Positions 12,306 to 23,197 of a stretch of 64,000 nucleotides of DNA are shown here, piece after piece; the stretch's first letter is position 1, and each line of letters opens with the position of its first letter. The stretch is taken from the NCBI GenBank assembly GCA_002007465.1, contig LNAC01001224.1, positions 218,831-282,830 on the forward strand, read 5' to 3'. The notes below the pieces were generated by a model. The model was not told the DNA's origin. It saw only the letters and a program-made list of their open reading frames with translations, and did no database searches. The position numbers and the translations under genes are program-made. The DNA is from Ailurus styani (taxonomy: Eukaryota; Chordata; Mammalia; Carnivora; Ailuridae).

Positions 12306-12414
12306 GTGAGTGGAAGGTATGTTTCCATCAATTCCAGAGGTTAGAACTAAAGAGAGATGGAAGACTTCAGTGTTGAACTAAAAATACTACTCAGAATTTC
12401 TGTGATCTCTCCAG
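12306..12414 (+). promoter_or_regulatory. Possible short 5' UTR intron of OR gene 1
   Basis: A donor-like GAG|GTGAGT at 12306 and an acceptor-like 'tgatctctccag' ending at 12414 would bound a 109-base intron just before the first in-frame ATG. The same arrangement is present before OR genes 3 and 4 but the donor is mutated before gene 2. An Olf/EBF-like motif (TTCCAGAGGT) lies at 12332-12341. OR genes commonly have non-coding 5' exons. This is a sequence-only inference. Confidence 0.3.
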
Positions 12415-12447
12415 ATGGACCATGTGCTTATAATCCATGCTGACTCC

Positions 12448-13389
12448 ATGGAAAGAAGGAGAAATGTAACAGAATTCATTCTGCTAGGCATGACCCAGAA
12501 TCCAGAACTGAGGAAATTCTTATCTGCTGTGTTTTTAATCACCTACTTGATCACACTGGCAGGTAACCTACTCATCTCGGTCACCATCTTAATCAGTCCA
12601 GCTCTGAGTTCTCCCATGTATATATTTCTGTCTTACTTGTCCGTTATAGATGCTTTCTACTCTTCAAGCATAGCACCCAAAATGATCTTTGACTTGCTCT
12701 CTGACAAGAACACCATATCCTTCAGTGGATGCATGATTCAACTCTTTGCTGAACATTTCTTTGCTGGAGCAGAGATCATCTTATTAGCTGTCATGGCCTA
12801 TGACCGCTATGTAGCCATCTGTAAGCCTCTGCATTACATGACCACCATGAGCCGACCTGTCTGTGCTTTCTTGGTGGGAATGGCTGTGATTTTAGGCTTT
12901 CTTCATGGAGGGGTCCAAGTTTTATTCATAGTCCAGTTACCATTCTGTGGCCCCAATGTCATTGACCATTTTTTGTGTGATTTAATACCTCTCCTGGAAC
13001 TAGCCTGTACAGACACTCACACTTTGGGGCCCCTGATTGCTGCCAACAGTGGATCACTCTGTCTGCTCAGTTTTTCTATGCTGGTTGCTTCTTACATTGT
13101 CATCCTGCACTCCCTGAGGACCAAAAGCTCTGAAGGGCGTCGCAAAGCCCTGTCTACCTGTACATCTCATATCACTGTTGCCATCTTATTCTTTGTACCT
13201 TGCTCATTCCTGTACCTGAGACCCATGACCTCCTTTCCCACTGACAAAGCTGTGGCTGTGTTTTATACCATAGTAACTCCCATGTTGAACCCTTTAATCT
13301 ACACCCTCAGAAATGCAGAAGTGAAAAATGTCATGAAGAAACTGTGGGGGCAAATAATGAAAATTGGTGGTAAAGAAACTTGGGATTAG
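12448..13389 (+). CDS. Olfactory receptor gene 1 (OR4C/OR4A-like), 313 aa
   Basis: Class II odorant receptor, a seven-helix G protein-coupled receptor of the sensory cilia that couples to the olfactory G protein. Visible hallmarks, numbered from the chosen ATG: N-glycosylation site NVT 6-8; GN 39-40 in TM1; PMY 56-58; extracellular Cys 95; [10 protein letters not shown] 116-125 at the end of TM3; extracellular-loop Cys 167, 177 and 187; SY 215-216; KALSTCTSH 233-241 at TM6; PMLNPLIY 278-285 in TM7. An in-frame ATG 11 codons upstream (12415) directly abuts an acceptor-like AG. I chose 12448 because MExxxNVTEF is the usual OR start and because gene 4 has lost the upstream frame. A single-base deletion has removed the stop used by its paralogues, adding ETWD at the C terminus. 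The ligand is unknown. Confidence 0.93.
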   Translation: MERRRNVTEFILLGMTQNPELRKFLSAVFLITYLITLAGNLLISVTILISPALSSPMYIFLSYLSVIDAFYSSSIAPKMIFDLLSDKNTISFSGCMIQLFAEHFFAGAEIILLAVMAYDRYVAICKPLHYMTTMSRPVCAFLVGMAVILGFLHGGVQVLFIVQLPFCGPNVIDHFLCDLIPLLELACTDTHTLGPLIAANSGSLCLLSFSMLVASYIVILHSLRTKSSEGRRKALSTCTSHITVAILFFVPCSFLYLRPMTSFPTDKAVAVFYTIVTPMLNPLIYTLRNAEVKNVMKKLWGQIMKIGGKETWD

Positions 13390-13561
13390 AGTATTTACAT
13401 AAAAATATTTAGTGATAATTTAGAGAGAATTATTCCCCTTCTTAGTTGATTAAACTTAGGACAGCCAATTATCCCTGTGGGCAGGGTCAATATATCCATT
13501 AAGGCAGAGTAGGCATGGTGTCTAGAGCCCAGAATAATTTTAGAAGCCCTTGAAATGGATT

Positions 13562-14514
13562 AATTTTTTTTATTGTTTTTATTACGTTATGTTAGTCACT
13601 TTAAAGTTCATCATTAGTTTCTAATGTAGTGTTCCATGATTCATTGTTTGCATATAACATCCAGTTCTCCATGCAATATGTGCCCTCCTTAATACCCAGG
13701 ACTGGGCTAACCCAACCCCCACCTGGCTCCCCTCTGAAACCCTTAGTTTGTTTCCCGGAGTGCATAGTCTCTCATGGTTAGTCTCCCCTGCTGACTCCCA
13801 CCCCACTTCATTTTACCCTTCTTTCTCCTACTGTCCTCCATGCTATTCCTTATGTTCCACAAATAAGGGAAACCATGTGGTAATTGTCTTTCTCTGCTTG
13901 ACTTATTTCACTTAAGATAATCTCCTCCAGTTCCATGCATGTTGATGCAAATGGTGGGTACTCATGCTTTCTGATGGCTGAGTAATATTCCATTGTATAT
14001 ATAGACCACCTCTTTATCCACTTGTCTGTTGAAAGGCATCTCAGCTCCTTACACAGTTTGACTATTGTAGACATCGCTACTATGAACACTGGGGTGCATG
14101 TGGCCCTTCTTTTCACTACATCTGTATTTTAGGGGCAAAGGCCCAGTAGTGCAATTTCTGGGTCATACGGTAGCTCTACTATTAATGTCTTGAGGAAACT
14201 CCACACTGTTTTCCAAAGTGGCTGTACCACTTTGCATTCCCACCAATAGTGTAAGACGGTTCTTCTTTCTCCACAACCTCTCCAACATTTGTTATTTCTT
14301 GCCTTGTCCATTTTTGCCATTCTAACTGGTGTAAGGTGGTATCTCAGTGTAGTTTTGATTTGAATTTCCCTGATGGCCAGTGATGATGAACATTTTTTCA
14401 TGTGTCTGTTAGCCATTCATATGTCTTCTTTGGAGAAGCATTTATTCATGTCTTCTGCCCATTTCTTGACTGGATTATTTGCTTTTTGGGTGTTGAGTTT
14501 GAGAAGTTCTTCAT
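13562..14514 (-). mobile_element. L1 3' part of a twin-primed insertion (antisense)
   Basis: Minus-strand L1 with its 3' end at about 13562 (poly-A side 'aattttttttattgtttttatta'). It runs back through the 3' UTR and end of ORF2 to the region matching 'gaagaacttctcaaactcaac'. Minus-strand translation gives ORF2 C-terminal sequence such as [20 protein letters not shown]. It is continuous in consensus with the + strand piece at 14720-15515. Confidence 0.88.
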
Positions 14515-14515
14515 A

Positions 14516-14702
14516 GGGCACCTGGGTGGCTCAGTGGGTTAAAGCCTCTGCCTTCGGCTCAGGTCATGATCTCAGGGTCCTGGGATCGAGGCCCGCATCG
14601 GGCTCCCTGCTCAGTGGGGAGCCTGCTTCCTCCTCTCTCTCTGCCTGCCTCTCTGCCTACTTGTAATCTCTGTCAAATAAATAAATAAAATCTTTTAAAA
14701 AA
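14516..14702 (+). mobile_element. Can-SINE at the L1 inversion point
   Basis: Complete Can-SINE: head 'gcacctgggtggctcagtg', tail 'aaataaataaataaaatctt' and poly(A). It is flanked by near-identical copies of GAGAAGTTCTT(C/T)ATAG. It lies at or within a few bases of the inversion breakpoint of the surrounding L1. Confidence 0.92.
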
Positions 14703-14719
14703 AGAGAGAGAGAGAAGTT

Positions 14720-15515
14720 CTTTATAGAAAAACAAAGCTGGGGGCATCACGTTGCCTGATTTCAAGTTATATTGCAAGGCTGTGATCACCAAGACAGCAT
14801 GGTATTGAAACAGAAACAGACACATAGATCAATGGAACAGAATGGAGAGTCCAGACATGGACCCTCAACTCTATGGCCAACTAATCTTTGACAAAGCAGA
14901 AAAATATCCAATGGAAAAAAGACAGTCTCTTCAATTAATGGTGTAGGGAAACTGGACAGCTATACACAAAGAATGAAACTCGACCATTCGCTTATACCAT
15001 ACACAAAGATAAACTCTAAATGGATGGAAGACCTCCATGTGAGACAAGAATCCATCAAAATCCTAAAGGAGAACATAGGCAATAACCTCTCTGACATTGG
15101 CCACAGAAACTTCTTATAGGACACATCTTCAGGGGCGCCTGTGTAGCTCAGTGGGTTAAAGCCTCTGCCTTCGGCTCAGGTCATGATCCCAGGGTCCTGG
15201 GATCAAGTCACGCATTGGGCTCTCTGCTCATCAGGGAGCCTGCTTCCTCCTCTCTCTCTGCCTGCCTCTCTGTCTACTTGTAATCTCTCTCTCTCTGTCA
15301 AATAAATAAATAAAATCTTAAAAAAAAAAGACACATCTCCAAAGACAAGGGAAACAAAAGCAAAAATAACTTTTGGGACTTCGTCAAGATAAAAGCTTCT
15401 GCACAGCAAACAGTCAACAAAACAAAGAAGCAACCCACAGAATGGGTAAAGATATTTACAAATGACACTACAGATAAAGGACTGATATCCAAGATCAATA
15501 AAGAACTTTTTTCTA
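14720..15515 (+). mobile_element. L1 inverted 5' part of the twin-primed insertion
   Basis: Sense-orientation L1 ORF2 sequence, from 'acaaagctgggggcatcac' to 'agatcaataaagaac'. Its end meets, in L1 consensus order, the start of the antisense piece at 13562-14514. That is the signature of 5' inversion by twin priming. The reading frame is broken. A second SINE interrupts it at 15132-15329. Confidence 0.82.
15132..15329 (+). mobile_element. Can-SINE
   Basis: Complete sense Can-SINE ('gggcgcctgtgtagctcagtg' head, 'aataaataaaatctt' plus poly(A) tail). Flanking target-site copies of GACACATCT prove insertion into the L1. Confidence 0.92.
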
Positions 15516-16075
15516 TAAAGAACTTCTGGGTATTTATCCAAAATTACTGAAATCAGGATCTCGAGGAATTGTATGCACTCCTATGTTCATTTCAGCATTA
15601 TTCACAATATCTAAGATAGGGAAACAACCTCAATGTCCATCAACAGATGCTTACCTTTAAAAGAAGAAATGTAGTATATATAGACATGGAATAGTTTTCA
15701 GCCTTAAAAGGAAGGAAATGCTGTCATTTGTGACAACATGGATGAAACGTGAGGGCATTACTCTAAGTAAGATAAGCCAATGCTAGAAGAAGCAACACTG
15801 CGTAATTACACTTAAGCGAAATATTTAAAATAGCCCAACTCAAAGAAGCAGAAGGCAGTGTTTTCCAGAAGCTGGGGGAAGGAAGAAATGAGCAGTGACT
15901 GTTTAAAGGATCTGGATTTTAAGTATGGAAAGAAAAAAAAAGTTCTGGAGATGGTTGGTGGGGATGTTTCCATAACAATGTGAATGTACTTAATGCCACT
16001 GAACTATACGTGTGAAAATGGTTAAAATGGCAAGTTTTATGTTACATGCATTTTACCACAACCTAAATAAAAAGG
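15516..16075 (+). mobile_element. Old L1 3' end before unit B
   Basis: Decayed sense L1 3' end from 'tctgggtatttatccaaaat' to the A-rich 'cctaaataaaaagg'. The same element precedes units C (28700-29680), D (50282-50900) and E (62246-63210), so it was part of the ancestral duplicated block. Confidence 0.8.
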
Positions 16076-17716
16076 GGAGAGGGACAGACTGTGAGTGAGC
16101 AAAATTGTTAAATGTTGAGGGCAGGGATGAAGGCACAATTTCCATTTCTGTTTCGGGAATTCAGGAGTATAACAGTTTCCTTAAAATAAAGGTTGATTCT
16201 TTAAATGTGATTCTGTGCATGATCTCAACCAGCTCCTCAGCACCTCAGAAGCTAAGGGAGAAAAGGTTGTAGTGGAGGTCCCTTCTGTAGTGTTCCCATC
16301 CTCTACCTCTGAATGTCTTTATATATAATGTTTGGCTCGGTGGGATTTTCTTAACACCTACCACGTGGAAACACTGTTCTTTACTATAAATCTCCACAAT
16401 TCATTCTCTGTGCAATAGAGAGAAAAGCCATGTTCCCATGAACACACTATGAGGATCTTTCATCTAGATACACACACCAAAGGAAGTTGATGGATCTTTG
16501 GCTCATAAATTACCCAATCTTCAGAAGCTGAGAATACTGCCATCTGAGTCTCCTTTGTCAGCCACTAATAAAAACGTCAGTTGCCCAGAGTGACATGGCA
16601 CATAACCTTGAAAACTGACATTTCTAATCTCAGGATAACTATATACTTAGAACAGTCACATTTTCAGCGAGAAGTACATTCTCTGAACTCTGACCTATGC
16701 CTAAAAACAACCCCCATCCTGTGTCAGGCTCAACAACGTCAAAATGAGCAACAAAGCCCTATCAGGAAACTTTCCTACTTTTCTTAACAAAATCTCACCC
16801 TAAACTATAGCCAGAGACACGTTTAACCAAAGCTCAACTGCATTTCTAAACCTGGCCTCTAATGATGGTTGTGAGTGCCAAGTGGGAGGAAGAAAAAACT
16901 GTGGCTGAGGCTTCCAGCAAAGATTCCAACAGGACCAATTGTGAATCCTCTGAGGACTTAAGAGGTCAATGCATTAGCAAATCCTGCACTTTGTGAAAGT
17001 CTATTTAAATGTTTCTCTGGAGTCTATGAAGAAAGAATTACAGGACATTTAAGTAAATGACAGAGGCAGAGCATGTACCAACAAGCTTAAGATTCATATG
17101 GGAGACGCTGCACCCAAGCTCAGTGCATTAAAAGCAGGAATAAAAAAAACCTCTCCATACTGCTAATGGACTTGCTGGGAAACATAAATTTGAAGGATTT
17201 GAAAAATATATATATATCCAATCAAGTGGATTTGATGAACTTCTACATTCCATATACTAGCTTTTTCTGATGACTTTTTTCTTTGTTCCCATTATTCTTA
17301 CTTTAGGTTAAATATAGTTTGGAGATCTGAAAAATATATGTATTTTGAAGATGTGTCTATACTTTCAAAAAAGGCCAAGAAAGTGAGTAGAATAAACTAA
17401 AATGACCAAGACTGGGAGAGTTGTCTGAGGGAGAACTCCTGTGACCCACTAGATAGTTCGGAGTGTATTTGCAGCTGTGGGGTTATGCCCTGAAGGAAGA
17501 AAACAATGAGTGGGTGTAATCTAAAAACAGTGGAATCCACACCAACTAGATCCAGGTCAGTAATAACTAAATCTTTTTCCCCAATTTTAAGCAGATTAAC
17601 TTAATTTACCCAAATTGTTTTTACTTAATAATTTCAGAGCTAGATTCTGTGAATTGAAGGTAATCTTTTACTCTAAAAATTAATTTGAACATGAGGACAT
17701 GAAAATACCAGCAGAT

Positions 17717-17915
17717 GGCCCATTGGTGGCTCAGTTGGTTAAGTATCTGCCTTTGGCTCAAGTCATGACCCTGGAGTCCTGTGATCCAGTCCTATACTGG
17801 GCTCCCTGCTCAGCAGGGAGACTGTTTCTCCCTCTACACCTCTCCCTTGCTTGTGATCTCTCTCCCTCTCCCAAGCTTTCTGTTTCTCTAAGTAAATAAA
17901 ATCTATTAAAAAATA
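17717..17915 (+). mobile_element. Can-SINE, older subfamily
   Basis: Sense SINE with a diverged head ('ggtggctcagttggttaag') and a short tail ending 'agtaaataaaatctatt'. Target-site copies of ATGAAAATACCAG flank it at about 17699 and 17917. Confidence 0.88.
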
Positions 17916-19141
17916 ATGAAAATACCAGTAGAAATCATGACCTATAAGGTCATGTTTTATAACATTGTGGTTAACATGCATGGAGAAGTAGACTGCTTCA
18001 GTAGGTTTCTATATGTGATTATTTGAAATTGTTTCCCCTTTTCATGACTTCCATGTTGCCACACTGAACTGAGAATTTATGGATTAAACCTATTAAGGAT
18101 GATGAATCACATAGTTGCCCCCTATATTAGCCATGGATAGAGAAGAAACAAATAAAGAGACTGAGCTTCCTGGAAAAAAAAAAAAAGATATCGCTCCTCC
18201 CCTTTATTGAAGCTGAAAGGTCATGATGCTGACTTCTGTGTTCAGAAACTTTTGAGGAAAAATGTCCCATTATGTATTTTAGCAGGGAGAGGGAAAGGAG
18301 AAAGAGAGGGGGAGAAGAAATAAAATATCTTATGATCATGTGTAACACGTACTCACTATTGAAAATTGATGTATGTACATTCAAAAAAGAATATATTCTA
18401 TATATTCAATTTTTCCACCAATTAGCAATGAAAACTTGAAGTTCATATTGATTGACTAAACAGTGTCAAAAGAAAAACATATTACCTTCTCAGAACATTA
18501 TTCTATATATGATGAAAGATCATTGCACAGAAAACTCATTTAATAAATACTGAGGAGTTTTCAGGGAACTTTGTACCACTTACATATTTGCATCCAAAGG
18601 TGTGAGAAGAGTGAATATGCATTAGTCTTGTTGAGTCAGATACAACATCCAGGGCTGTTGAGTGAATGCGGCTCAAAAAGCTGTTAGAAAGACAGTTCCT
18701 TGGCATTCAAAAGGGGAAGCACTCCATCTGATCTCTGTCTGTGCATTCATTTGACAGACAGGAATCCTAGCTCAAACAACACTGCTGGTACAGATATAGT
18801 AAGGATGGAACTTTCCTACCCCATAAACAGTTGACTTTTTAAATACTATATTCCTATATGTATAAATATTCATGCCAATGGGCAAATATATTGCAAAATT
18901 ATTATTATTGAGGAAGTTTGTCCCCAAAACAGTGACAAGAAGCCATCTGTAAGGTTTTAGAACCAGAGATTGGAAGTCAATCAAAAGTCAACTATCATAA
19001 TGACACCTTGCTTTTATTCTGGTCTTAGTAGCATATTACCACTATTCAAATTATATGAATAAGAAAATTTAACCTCATTCTATTCTTTTTTATAACTATC
19101 TCCAAAGTGGTTGAGATGAGTGGGAAGTGTGGTTCCATTAA

Positions 19142-19151
19142 TCCCAGAGGC
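19142..19151 (+). promoter_or_regulatory. Olf/EBF-like motif upstream of OR gene 2
   Basis: TCCCAGAGGC fits the Olf-1/EBF-type consensus TCCCNRRGGA except at the last base. It is conserved about 70-130 bases before each OR start: TTCCAGAGGT at 12332, TCCCAGAGGC at 32903, TCCCAGAGGT at 54706. If the short 5' UTR intron is real, the site would be intronic. Function is unproven. Confidence 0.25.
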
Positions 19152-19257
19152 CAGGAATAAGAAGTGATGGAAGATTCCAGTGTTAAATTAAAACTACTAC
19201 TCAGAATTTCTGTGATCTCTCTAGATGGACCATGTGCTCATAACCCATGCTGACTCC

Positions 19258-20187
19258 ATGGAAAAGACAAGCAATGTAACAGAATTCATTCTGCTAGGCC
19301 TGACCCAGAATCCAGAACAGCAGAAATTCTTATCTGCTGTGTTTTTAATCACCTACTTGATTACACTGGCAGGAAACCTGCTCATCTCAGTCACCATTTT
19401 CATCAGCCCAGCCCTGGGTTCTCCTATGTACTTTTTTCTGTCCTACTTGTCCATTTTAGATGCTTTCTACTCTTCTTCCATAGCTCCCAAAATGATCTTT
19501 GACTTGCTCTCTGACAAGAACACCATATCCTTTAATGGCTGCATGACTCAGCTCTTTGCTGAACATTTCTTTGGTGGAGCTGAGATCATTGTATTAATTG
19601 CCATGGCCTATGACCGTTATATAGCCATCTGTAAGCCCTTGCATTACATGACCACCATGAGCCGACCTGTCTGTGCTTTCTTGCTGGGAATGGCTGGGAT
19701 TATAGGCTTTCTTCATGGAGGGATCCAGGTTTTGTTCATAGTCCAGTTACCATTCTGTGGCCCCAATGTCATTGACCATTTTATGTGTGATTTAATACCT
19801 CTCCTGGAACTAGCCTGTACAGACACTCACACTTTGGGCCCCCTGATTGCTGCCAACAGTGGATCACTATGTTTGCTCATTTTTCCTATACTGCTTGCCT
19901 CTTACACAGTCATCCTGTGCTCTCTGAGGACCCATAGCTCTGAAGGGCGTCACAAAGCCCTATCTACCTGTGCTTCTCATGTTACAGTTGTCATCTTATT
20001 CTTTGTACCTTGTTCATTCCTATACCTGAGACCCATGACCTCCTTCCCCACTGACAAAGCTGTGACTGTGTTTTGTACCCTAGTCACTCCTATGCTGAAC
20101 CCTTTAATCTACACTCTCAGAAATGCAGAAGTGAAAAATGTCATGAAAAATCTCTGGGGTCAAATAATGAAAACTGGTCATAAATGA
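19258..20187 (+). CDS. Olfactory receptor gene 2 (OR4C/OR4A-like), 309 aa
   Basis: Intact odorant receptor closely related to gene 1. It has NVT near the N terminus, [10 protein letters not shown] in TM2, [10 protein letters not shown] after TM3 (Ile in place of Val in the usual [10 protein letters not shown]), the three loop-2 cysteines, [12 protein letters not shown] at TM6 and [12 protein letters not shown] in TM7. It ends GHK with the ancestral TGA stop. As in gene 1, an in-frame ATG 11 codons upstream (19225) follows an acceptor-like 'ctctctag'; the downstream ATG is preferred. The donor-like GTGAGT seen before genes 1, 3 and 4 reads ATGAGT here. Expected role is odorant detection in olfactory neurons; the ligand is unknown. 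Confidence 0.93.
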   Translation: MEKTSNVTEFILLGLTQNPEQQKFLSAVFLITYLITLAGNLLISVTIFISPALGSPMYFFLSYLSILDAFYSSSIAPKMIFDLLSDKNTISFNGCMTQLFAEHFFGGAEIIVLIAMAYDRYIAICKPLHYMTTMSRPVCAFLLGMAGIIGFLHGGIQVLFIVQLPFCGPNVIDHFMCDLIPLLELACTDTHTLGPLIAANSGSLCLLIFPILLASYTVILCSLRTHSSEGRHKALSTCASHVTVVILFFVPCSFLYLRPMTSFPTDKAVTVFCTLVTPMLNPLIYTLRNAEVKNVMKNLWGQIMKTGHK

Positions 20188-21174
20188 ACCTTATGATTAG
20201 AATATTTACATAAAAATACTAGTGAAAATTTAGAGAGATTCATACCCCTACTTGGTTGATAAAACTTGGGAGAGTCAATTATCCTGTCTGGATCAATTTT
20301 CCTCAGGAGCATATATATTGTAGGCAGGGTCAATATACCCACCGAGGCAAAAGGCATGGTCCCAGAGCCCACAATAATTTTAGGAGCCCTTGAAATTGTT
20401 AATTTCTTTTAAATAAGAAGAAAAAAATGAATATAATCCAAATCTAACTTGGAGTATAGTCATTGTTATACAGATGCATTCGTAAAATATAATCTTTAAT
20501 ATTTTTTATGGAGAAGGAATCATGAGGACAAAGTAGCAAGGGGCCACAAAAGTCATAATGTTGCCCTGATGGTGGGAATGAAACAGGTAAGCAGCAATTT
20601 TCTTGAACACTCTTTACACCCTGCACTACAGCTAGAATGAAGTTTTACTTTAAAAGAGGAAAAGGAACTATATATACAAAAATGTATAAAACACCAGAAA
20701 TTTTCAATAAGTATTTTCACCCAAATATACTTTTTCTTACCCTCCTAAATTTGAGAGGTTAATAAATATTCCTGCACCACAGCAATAAAGAACTCTTTAC
20801 TTGTCACAAACCCAAGAAAAGAACACTTGCACACAAAGGTACTTTCTTAAAAATTACATCACCATCATTCCCTGTAATATACAATTGTCTACAGAAGGAA
20901 TTAGAGGCAGAATTGCCTGATGCAAAAGAAATATAAGTGATCAAGTCTGTACAGTTAAGGCAGAAAATATCTGTTTCTTAAAGTCGTGTCTTAGACATGG
21001 ACAAAGGAAGAGTATGAACAGCTAGGGCACAAAATTACCAGATATCTAAGAACAAGTCTGTGTCACAAAACTGAACAACAATGACCAGGGATCTGGATTA
21101 CAGAAAAGAATTCATAACATGTACATAATGAAATTCAAGGAGCAAGGAACAGTCAAATGATCTGATGTCAGAGA

Positions 21175-21340
21175 TTAAGAGCTTTGGATCAAAAAGGCTT
21201 GATTTCTCATCTTGTCCCCTACATTATTAATTAACCTTCTCAATGTAAGCATTTTACTTCATCTCTCTACGGACTTTTTTTAATCTATAAAATGGAAACA
21301 GCATTACATACTCTCTTAAGTTGTAAGAATTAAATGGTTT
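21175..21340 (+). mobile_element. MIR element
   Basis: Old tRNA-derived SINE in sense orientation: 'cagagattaagagctttgga' head, 'ttaaccttctcaatgtaagc' and 'aatctataaaatggaaacag' core. Present at the same place in unit C (34877) and unit D (56910). Confidence 0.75.
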
Positions 21341-21341
21341 A

Positions 21342-21549
21342 GGGGCACCTGGGTAGCTCAGATGGTTGAGCATCTGCCTTCCACTCAGGTCATGATCTCA
21401 GGGTCCTGGGATCAAGCCCTGTGTCAGCCTCCCTGCTCAGTGCGGAGTCTGCTTCTACCTCTTCTTCTGCTGTTCCCGCTGCTTGTGCTCTCACACTCGC
21501 TCTCACACTCTCTCTCTCTCTCTCTCTGTCAATAAAATCTTTGTTTAAA
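21342..21549 (+). mobile_element. Can-SINE
   Basis: Sense SINE, somewhat older type ('ggttgagcatctgcc' head), with a (TC)n stretch and 'aataaaatctttg' tail. AAGAATTAAAT flanks it on both sides, and appears a third time after the next L1 fragment. Confidence 0.92.
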
Positions 21550-21560
21550 AAGAATTAAAT

Positions 21561-21873
21561 CTATGCTAAGCTAAATAAGTCAATCAGAGAAAGACAATTA
21601 TTATATGATCTCTCTGATGTGAGGAACTTGAGGGGCAGAGTGGAGGATCGTGAGGGGGTAGGGAGGGAAAAATAATGAAACAAGATGGGATCGGGAAGGA
21701 GACAAACCATAAGAGACTTTTAATCTCACAAAACAAACTGAGGGTTACTGGAGGGTGGGAGGGCAGGGATAGGGTGGATGGGTTATGGACATTGGGGAGG
21801 GTTTGTGCTTTGGTGAGTGCTGTGAAAGATGTAAGCCTGATGATTCACAGACCTGTACCCCTGGGGCAAATAA
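21561..21873 (+). mobile_element. 5'-truncated L1 3' end
   Basis: About 310 bases of a young L1: end of ORF2 ('gacaattattatatgatctc') through the 3' UTR and poly(A). Flanked by AAGAATTAAAT, the same target sequence as the SINE immediately upstream. Confidence 0.9.
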
Positions 21874-22978
21874 AAAAAAAGAATTAAATGATTTAGATTA
21901 AAAAAAATGAATCCATTAAATATTAGTGAAATTGTTCTGACATGGTTACAACCTTCAGAGATGTCACCAGCACAGACAGTAAGCCAGGGACAACAGTTGC
22001 TGACAAGAGGAGCCTAAGAACACCACTACTGTCATTCACTAACCATGATCACAGGAGGACAAAACATCTATGCCAGCCTCACTTCACTTTAAAATAAGTT
22101 ATAAATGGCATCTGCATATGAGTAGGGACCTCATAGTGGTGAGTTACTATCTTGGCAGGGAATCTAATGGGACCTGCGAGCAGATCTCTGGACACTTAAA
22201 GCTAACCCCCTACCACCTCCCTGTTCTGTGCCACAAATGCTCTTAAATATCTTTGCAATAACAAATGGAGGAGCTGGTGGAGTAACTGTGAGATGTCTGA
22301 GCAGAACTTATTTCAAAAGTTCTCACTAATGATGCTGCTCTGGAAGGAGGAAAAGGGAGAACCAAGTGCCAGAGACCAACAGACTTATCTCTGTACAGAG
22401 CTTGGGATTCCTAAGGAAGAGCTCAGAAACTTCTCTTCAGAAGGTGATTTCACAACCAGGGATTCGAAGATCGTGTGATGATGACATTTCTCATATTCTC
22501 AGGACCTTTTATCAGGTTAGATCAAATTCCCTATGAAGGCCCTTTAAAAATAAATGTTTTGCCAAAACAACAAGCAGATTCTTAAGAGAACAAAGTAGTG
22601 GTTGCCAGAGGTGTTTGGGGTGGGGGGGAGGCTGAAATAGAAAAATGGGATTAAAAGAACAAACTTCATTATAAAACAAATAAGTCCAGAGGTTAAAAAG
22701 CATAGCATAAGGGATATAATCAATAATACCATAATACTGTCGTATGATATCAGATGGGTGACTCCACTTATTTTGTTGAGCACTGAATAATATATAGAAC
22801 TGTTGAATCAATATGTTGTACACCTGAAACTAACATAATATTGTATGTCAATTACACTTCAATAATAAATTCTAAAAAATACATGTTTTGCCATTATTTC
22901 CTGAGTGACTATCTTCTAAATATACGCAAGCAACAATATGTATAAAATACCAAACTTTCTTTTAAAGATCTAGCTGTA

Positions 22979-23154
22979 GGGTCCCTGGGTGGCTCAGTGG
23001 GTTAAAGCGTCTGCCTTCAGCTCAGGTCATGATCTCAGGGTCCTGGGATCGAGGCCCGCATCGGGCTCTCAGCTCAGCAGGGAGCCTGCTTCCTCCCCTC
23101 TCTCTGCCTGACTCTCAGCCTACTTGTGATCTCTCTCTCTCTCTCTGTGTCAAA

Positions 23155-23197
<43 letters not shown>

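Larger units (their letters stand above)
9286..13560 (+). repeat. OR duplication unit A
   Basis: Starts with 'acaaactgtgagtaacaaaattgttaac' and runs colinearly with units B (16076), C (29685), D (51354) and E (63211). It holds about 3.1 kb of shared upstream DNA, OR gene 1 and about 170 bases of shared 3' flank. The match stops at about 13560, where a twin-primed L1 begins; in the other units the 3' flank continues for several kb. A stretch near 9507-9540 with 'tataatgtttggctc' is well kept in all units and could be part of a promoter, but nothing proves it. Confidence 0.85.

Noticed and set aside
12415..12447. Upstream ATG as the start of OR gene 1 (and likewise 19225, 32985)
   Set aside because: It abuts an acceptor-like AG, the added residues are not typical of ORs, and gene 4 keeps the receptor but not the frame of this ATG.
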